From Hydractinia symbiolongicarpus (taxonomy: Eukaryota > Cnidaria > Hydrozoa > Anthoathecata > Hydractiniidae): 64,000 bases of DNA. The position numbers and the translations under genes were made by a program. The stretch spans positions 18,184,001-18,248,000 of the forward strand of contig NC_079880.1 in the NCBI RefSeq assembly GCF_029227915.1, in the 5' to 3' direction. Of the stretch, positions 57,601-64,000 are shown piece after piece. Below the pieces are notes generated by a model that did no database searches, was not told the DNA's origin, and saw nothing but the letters and a program-made list of their open reading frames with translations. The stretch's first letter is position 1; each line of letters starts with the position of its first letter.

Positions 57601-57808
57601 GGGGGGATTCCGCGCAGATAGTGTGTCCTGTCAATTCGGCTAGCTAAAACTGCGGAAAAGTAGGTATAGTATTTTTCATGTTATTACAAATTGGAGCAAC
57701 TTTGAGTTATTACAAATTGAGGCAGGTATTACAAATTGAGGCAAAGTTTATTACAAATTGGCCCAGGCATTACAAATTGGGACAATTATTACAGTTTGAG
57801 GCACAACA
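54604..57808 (+). mobile_element. Ginger-like DNA transposon, 3205 bp, 5-bp target repeats
   Basis: Begins TGTTGTGCCCCAATTTGTAA and ends in the near reverse complement (TTTGAGGCACAACA). ATGCG occurs directly on both sides (54599-54603 and 57809-57813). Subterminal arrays of the motif CCCCAATTTGTAATAA lie just inside each end in opposite orientation (54610-54775 and 57690-57800). It encodes a gypsy-type integrase plus an OTU-type peptidase. As I recall, the TGT start, a 4-5 bp duplication and an OTU partner are described features of Ginger elements. Confidence 0.85.
55759..57408 (+). pseudogene. Ginger-like integrase fused to an OTU cysteine peptidase (decayed)
   Basis: Integrase pieces run 55759-56650 over at least four frames: MDVFSRFHWLDSL (first aspartate region), LQSDNGGEFKK (second) and VERSHRVLRSKI near 56245 (glutamate), then a basic linker. 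After a break comes an OTU-like domain: PPGDGNCQISAISYALQEYG near 56855, carrying the catalytic cysteine, and near 57200 GHCVEGQGIHCVTL with the probable histidine. An acidic tail with a duplicated LVD(D/E) motif ends at a stop at 57406. OTU peptidases remove ubiquitin; their role in transposons is not known. Confidence 0.78.
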
Positions 57809-57813
57809 ATGCG

Positions 57814-60800
57814 CATGCTTATAGAGTTTTCTAGCTATAAATTTGTGTTATAATTTTCATGTTAAATTTTTTTATACATAGTGTGTTAAAGTGTTCTATC
57901 TTAAGGTAGATTATAAACAGATACTCAATTCAGTGATATCGGACATCGAAATTATTCAGTGTCGCTTTGGTGATATTCAATACATCACAAATACGAATGA
58001 AAAATACGGGATAACGATTCTTTGAACGGTTTTTAAATATTTTTTTTTTACGTAAACTAAAAAAACTCCAGAAATCAAACACACATTAATAAACTCTAAA
58101 TCGTTAACCATATATTTGACTACTTTAAAAACATGTTCCTTAGATTCGACCTTAAACAACAAAACGCGACAGATGTAAAAAAACAAAATGGCTACTTTTT
58201 CGTTCTTTTCTTTTCTTTTAGATGCCGTGGTTTTAATAAAGTGAAACAGATAACAAAATGAGTCTTAAATGGACTATAAAAAACGGAGCCGTATTAAGAT
58301 ATGTCTAGGACAAACAGTGTGTCGGAGATGATTAATACGAAACATGAATAACAGGTCTTAACAATGAGTCGATCATTTGACAAAAAACCTTCGATCATCA
58401 GTTTAGACAGTTTTACAAACAGAATGTTAAAACGTTAAAATAGATAGATAGATATTATCAACTACGACCTTCCCTAGATCGACCTGTTATGTTTTATCGT
58501 TCCACTTTAAAAAATCAAAGCAAAGAAATTATCATTAGAAAGACGTCATCAATTGTTTATATTGATGAAAATTTTATTCTGTCGATATAATTTTTCCAAT
58601 TTGCACATCAATTCGTCAAACAGATTGACAACGTCGCACGGATTGACATGCGAAAAATAAAGGAAAATTCCACCAACTAGTATGTTGTTGTATTGTATTT
58701 ATACTGTCGGACCATCAGAATAATCATTTAGACGAAGCTGCTGATTAGCACGCCTGTTGATTATTAGACTTTGTACATTCTTGAGCGAAAAACGCGACAA
58801 GTTCTTATTAACAATGTAAAAAACATTGCAATTTCAGTTAGATAAAGACTAAAGCCTTGAGATATACTTGTAAAATATATATAAAAATACCTCAAAATCA
58901 CACAAAAGTGGAATTAGCTGCTAAAGATCTCTTTAAATAACTCTTTTTTATAAAACTACAAAAAATATTAAAAATGAAATAAACAAAGAATACGTTATAT
59001 AAATATATATACGTTATATAAAAAAATATTTTGTGTTATGAACATATTAAATACGCCAGTGGAAACCAGTACCAAATCATCGACCACGTGTGCGTACTTA
59101 CAGCTGTAGACAAACTAGGCAGTTGCTTAGGGATTTTAACAACAACAAACTTTCGTTCTTCCACCGGCGTGGATGTACTTAGTTTGGTTTCGTTTCGCAC
59201 TAAATCACCTATAGGAAAGATAGAATAAAAGGGATGACGAGTAAGTACAGCCCTGTGTGTAGCGTGTTGCAGGTATGGCATGTAATAAACATATGAACAT
59301 GAATGGACGTGTTTGACAAGCTGTGTAATATCGTTAACTTTATAATTGTCATCTGTACATGGTAGGCACCTTCCGACTCGTCATAGCAGAAGAATGTGTG
59401 CACGCTTAACCTTAGTTAAAGCACAAAAAGGAAAGAAAAACAAATTCTTTTTTCCGCCGTTCTATTCCTTCTTTAGTTTTGAAAATTTAATGACAACATA
59501 TTCAGTTCTAAAGTCATTCTAGATTTTATTCCGTAACAAATTGAATACCTGTATCAATATGCAGCACTACTTTCTCGCCTTCATTTCCATGGAAATATGG
59601 CAAAACCTGAATAGCAAAAACATGTTATATAAGTCATGTTTATTTTATTTTATTTTCTTGTTTAGAATATTCGGTATAGTTAAAAGCCAATTACATTTTC
59701 CCCTGAAAATGTTGCTTCTTTTGAGGGAGTATAAATGTCCTCTTTAAACCGCTGATATATTTTGTAGTAAAATAGGGCATCTAAAGTGTAGCCAGAAATA
59801 ATCAAGTTATAGATGATTTGACAAAGAAGAAGAAAAAGGTACACGTGCTAGCTTATTACATTGAAAACAATCTTTGGAAATTCATTTTACGCCATCTTAT
59901 TCCTTTCCGACCAATGCGTGCAAGATACTGTATTTCCAAATTAATGAATATTTAACAGTTACCCAACGCACTTTTTGGTCAAATTTCAATCTTTAATTTT
60001 GCAGTCCTTAGAGATTTGCTGAAGTACAGGCACAAGTTGTCAGAATTTTTCTTTCGGCTTATCCATTGGGTTTTGCGGAACATCAAACGGCTAACGAGAA
60101 CATTAATTTCTGCAGATTTGAGAACAGTGTGCCATAAGTGTTTTGCAATATGTAAAGAAGAGGAGGAAGAAACATAGGTATTACCTCTTTCGTGCATAAT
60201 GGGCAGTTTTTGCGCTACCACCTAAAGGGGAAAAAGCCTCCCTCTGGTTACAGCGCGCCTGATTGAAAGCCTGTTTGAACGTAAGCGGTTGGCGAGAAGC
60301 GATTTTTGTTTAAAAAATTCCTTACATGCCCTCTGTTCACGAGCTGGACAGTTCCGAAGTCTCTGCAAAGACTAAATAAGCTCACCTCTATTTTATATTG
60401 ACAAAAAAGGTGCAAATACTTCAACCGAAAGCTCTTTAAATTTGCTGGCACAATACGCCTCCATACGAATGTCGTTCTCTTCGCGTTACTGCAATTCACA
60501 TTAAACCACGTGATTCCAATAGCATGCACGGTTAAATCTAAACATGATCACCGTTTCAAGATTTAAAGGGTCCGAGGTGTTGATACAGCAATAAAATTGA
60601 GTGACAATTATCCAGTGCGCATTGCGTATAGAATGTTTTTAAACAAAATGACTTTACGGGTAATTCGCAATGCATTATGGTAGTTATATTCTACAGTTTT
60701 CTCTCCCAGAAGCGAAGGTTTGTAAATAAATAACGGCATCCTTTTTATTGTGGCGATAATAACAAAAGCCATTATTGTTTGTGTTAATTTTCAAATCTCC

Positions 60801-60978
60801 TCAAGAAAATCATTATCTCCCTTATCCGAAACACGTGTTATTGATGTAAGCATTTAAAAATTGTTAGTCAGTGAGGTTTTAGAAGTGAAAGCAGTTGAAT
60901 GGAGGTAATAAATAATGATACAGATTTAGATATAATTTTAAGCTCTTCAGACCTTGGGCCTAACTTTTCTCAAAGCTC
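57814..60978. other. no gene recognised
   Basis: AT-rich, with only short frames on either strand. No transposon termini, RNA genes or clear tandem arrays were seen. Confidence 0.55.
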
Positions 60979-61255
60979 TTGTGTGGTACTAGGACCTGTT
61001 TAAAAGAATTAACAAATGTCGAGAGGGACGAAGAAGTGGAGGAAAGAACACACGAAGATATCAGTCAATGGTCGACTGATCTTGCAGCTATGTCTGCGAT
61101 CACCCAGAAGAAAATTCACCAATATTTAATTCTTGGAAATAGCTGTGATAGCAAGCCGAAGGGTGCTACAAAGCATAAAATTCTTGGATACCAACTATTC
61201 AAAGAAAGCAACGTGAAAAAGTGATAGTTAAAAGTAATGTTAAGGCTGAAAAATA
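60979..61255 (+). pseudogene. fragment of an unidentified transposon-type protein
   Basis: 81 codons of coding-like sequence (THEDISQWSTDLAAMSAIT, KHKILGYQLFKESNVKK), extended by about 10 codons if one base is skipped near 61220. I have seen similar stretches in uncharacterised cnidarian proteins with nuclease or zinc-finger partners but cannot name the family. It converges with a THAP fragment. Confidence 0.35.
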
Positions 61256-61257
61256 AA

Positions 61258-61520
61258 CTTGGTTCTTGGTTTGCTGGCTGGTTGGTTTGATAGTTTTTGG
61301 GGCTATTGTGGGAATATTGATCATATATGTCTTTTTTCCACCAGTAAAATGAGCAGAGAAGCTCTATGCGATGTAAAAGGTACAAAATGCTTTCTACTGA
61401 TCATAAAAAGCCATTTCTGTCGAAGCTCTGAGTGTTTGGGAATGACATAAGTCTGGATTCTTTTTTGAGTTGATTTGACAGAGAGGTACACAGCAAGTTA
61501 TTCCTCCACCTTTACTTTTA
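61258..61520 (-). pseudogene. THAP domain fragment (third THAP source in the window)
   Basis: Minus-strand reading across three frames: TCCVPLCQINSKKNPDL near 61490 (first cysteines), KHSELRQKWLFMISRKHFV near 61415 and, after another shift, SAHFTGGKKTYM near 61335 (the HF motif that closes a C2CH THAP finger). It differs clearly from the THAP of the P-like element. The upstream open frame to 61903 includes low-complexity serine/glutamine-rich sequence and has no known domain. It is probably a decayed transposase or related gene. Confidence 0.55.
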
Positions 61521-61529
61521 GCTTGCGAT

Positions 61530-64000
61530 AAAAAGCTTGAACTTGATAAAAAGTTTGAGCCAATGCTTGCAGGAGAGTCCAAGTTTTGAAAAAAACTGTT
61601 GTCTTGATTAGAATTTTGTATATGGCTCTGGCTTTGAGTAGAATTAGGGATGAAGTGTACTTGTTCCGCCATCTTTGTTACTGCGAATGGTTTGTTTACC
61701 TTTTTGCGGAATACAACTACCATTATGCATTGCGAATTAGTCGTATAGGGAGGGTGCGGAGAATTGCGTAAACTTTCAAAAAATTGGTTTGAATCCTGAA
61801 AAGTTATATCAGATTTTAGATTTAAGCATTGACAGTAATTAATAAGACCATGACTTCTTGCTTGGAATATAGAGACATTGCGTTGACAATATTTATACCT
61901 CACCTGGTATATTCCACTTTATGGTAACTGCGGCTTGATGATTGTGTAATGCCAGATCATGGAGACGTGCCACGAGGTTCCGAGTATTCTTATTGGAAAG
62001 TCTTTTCACAATGTGTACACTTTTTTGACCAACTGGTAAATTCAGTTTCGACACTGGAACAAAGAGTTATTGGATTATTAAAGAACGAATCAAAAATACA
62101 TGATAAAATTTACATTATAAAAGTACGTGACTCAGAGTTTCACAATGACCGATCGTCAGACACTAAATCAAAAAATATAAAAAATGTAACAATATTTTGA
62201 CAGAAATAGACAACGCGTGGAAACTAATCTTTTATTGAAAAAATTCAAGTGTGACGTAATGATATAGTATTTCACAGTGAGGTAAAATTGCGCGTGTTTC
62301 CACTGGGGCAGCATGATCAATAATTTTCCATGAAAGCGTTGGTTCTATTTCTTTTCTCTTCCACGCTCATACATGTTCAGACAATTTGGTAGAATTCGTG
62401 CTATTTTCGTTCTTGAACGTATGGTTATGTTGATTTCATCGTGTCTCGAAGGTATTCTCTGTTAGACTGATAATTAGACTGATAATTAGACTAATAATTT
62501 ACTCAAAAATAAATCAGTGCTATCTTGGTATTTACTCTAAAGAGGACATCAAATTGTAGGTAGCGTTGCTCTGTGTTAGGATGCTAGACAGACATGTTGT
62601 GTAAACAACTGTAGCTAACTTTTTGCGTGTTTCTATATTTTGTAACTTGTGCTCCTTTGAGAAGTTTTTACTAACAATTTTCAAGAACCTTCTAACATCT
62701 GTTTTTACGTTAAAAAAAATTGCGTTAAACCATATAATTGTTCTTGATCTGGATTTCTTCCAACTCCGTAATCGTTGTTGTTAAAAGTATTTTTTTCCTT
62801 ACAACCATTCCTTACAAGCATTGTTGTAAATAGGCTTTTGGCTTCACCTGATGATATTCTGTTGATTTGGTCCGAGATCATGCTTGGGATGCGTTTTATG
62901 ATATTTGTAAGTTTGATTTTGAATACGGCTAGTAGATTTCATTTAATAGATTCAACATTACGTAATTGTTAAGATTTTATTGCGGAGAGAAGCGGAGCCC
63001 ATTTTCTCATTAAATAAGCCAAATAAAGGCTGTATAGGATTTCTGCGTCTCGCCCCTATACATCAAAATTATCAAACACTCTTCCCCACGGTTACGATTT
63101 CGCCCATTTGTGTTTTGTTTCCCAGTAATTTAATCTGGTCGTTTTTCCGTAAATTTCTGATTAAGCGAGACAACATGAATTTTAAACGGCAATGGGGGAG
63201 TGTTTGTTGTTACTTAAATATGGCGACGATATGAGAAGGACCACGAGAATTTTACTGGAAAAGTTTACCTTTTAATCTATCAATCTCGTAATATCCTTAT
63301 TTAATTCGCATTAAATATACTTTATCTTAAGTTATTAACATTTAATGCTTGCTTTTTTTCGTTATATATGGAAACTTTGTCCAGCGTAGCTAGCTAGCTA
63401 GTATAAAGAAAGCATATGTATTAGCTAGCTAGCTAGTGCTAGTTCCACATACTAGGTAGCTAGCAGACCTTAAGTGAGACATTTCTTGCCATAGCTAGTT
63501 ATATACATATTTTTTTAAAAGAAACCTAAGCATTTGGTTGAGCCTGGATGAAGTTTCTTAAAATTTGATAAGTAGAGCCTCAAGCGTTTGGACTATGGTT
63601 TTGATATATATATTTTCTATTGTACATTAGCTATATGTATAAAAGTTTCTTAATGTTGAAGATTTCTAAAAATTTGGTCTTTCTGAGCCTAAGGTAAAAA
63701 CAAACATGTATATAATCGTTTCCAAAAAATGAAGGTGATCGATTAATTTCTAAGAACCTGGAAATAATTTCCCGATAAAGAATTATTTTTGTTGGACACC
63801 ATTCTTGTTCCGCTTTAAATAAAATATGTCACTGGCCCATGCAAAATTGTGTCCGTAACATACTGCGGTACTGCCAATGCAGAAACCCCAGCAAATGTTT
63901 GATCAAGGCGAAAATGAAATCGTTTGATCGACTGCCATGGAGCACGTGGGAACTTTGTTTTTTATATGATTCATTATACAATTTAACCGAAAGTGGCGTC
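61530..64000. other. no gene recognised
   Basis: Short unassigned frames, for example 61949-62200. Repeated GCTAGC tracts lie at 63390-63470. Nothing else could be supported. Confidence 0.5.

Overview
This is a eukaryotic, AT-rich, intron-bearing window, almost certainly from an animal and most likely a cnidarian (possibly a hydrozoan). The reasons are an NXPE-family host gene, several animal-type DNA transposons (P/THAP, hAT, Ginger-like, Helitron with endonuclease and RPA genes, DIRS, a Polinton) and abundant short GCTAGC and ATT tracts. The species guess rests on general resemblance only. Apart from one host gene the window is a graveyard of nested mobile elements.

Layout. 1-~7000: decayed Polinton/adintovirus-like element with integrase, BRO/MSV199-like gene, a Fic-domain gene, packaging ATPase, zinc-ribbon-repeat protein with an HNH-like tail, capsid-like gene, coiled-coil/membrane protein and a small membrane protein, all broken. 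7100-18900: no genes. It holds a perfect 73-bp inverted repeat 2.6 kb apart, a 126-bp tandem array, a long degenerate satellite, a dispersed repeat with exact Maf-type palindromes, a 486-bp MITE and a 330-bp (ATT)n tract. 18976-23595: a complete P-superfamily element bounded by inverted termini and a 7-bp target repeat, with a THAP transposase pseudogene facing an intact C2H2 zinc-finger gene. 25372-32881: a Helitron (minus strand) with a cysteine-peptidase-like region, zinc-finger region, HUH Rep, helicase and EEP endonuclease in one frameshifted gene, plus an intact three-exon RPA-like gene.

33541-41442: a Ty3/Gypsy relic (minus strand) struck by three DNA transposons: an integrase-type element with 6-bp target repeats (36219-37571), a hAT (37779-40469) that landed just after the protease active site, and a second P-like relic (41443-~42170) ending in the gag gene. 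42387-46923: the host gene, a three-exon NXPE-family type II membrane protein of 598 aa whose introns carry dispersed repeats. 48383-~51480: a decayed DIRS-like retrotransposon, abutted by a LINE fragment (51478-52080, minus). 54604-57808: a Ginger-like transposon with 5-bp target repeats, encoding an integrase and an OTU-type protease. 60979-61520: two converging gene fragments, one a THAP domain. The remaining stretches show nothing I can name.

Functionally, only the NXPE gene looks like a working host gene. The Helitron RPA gene and the P-element zinc-finger gene are intact as open frames; nearly all transposase and polymerase genes are disrupted.
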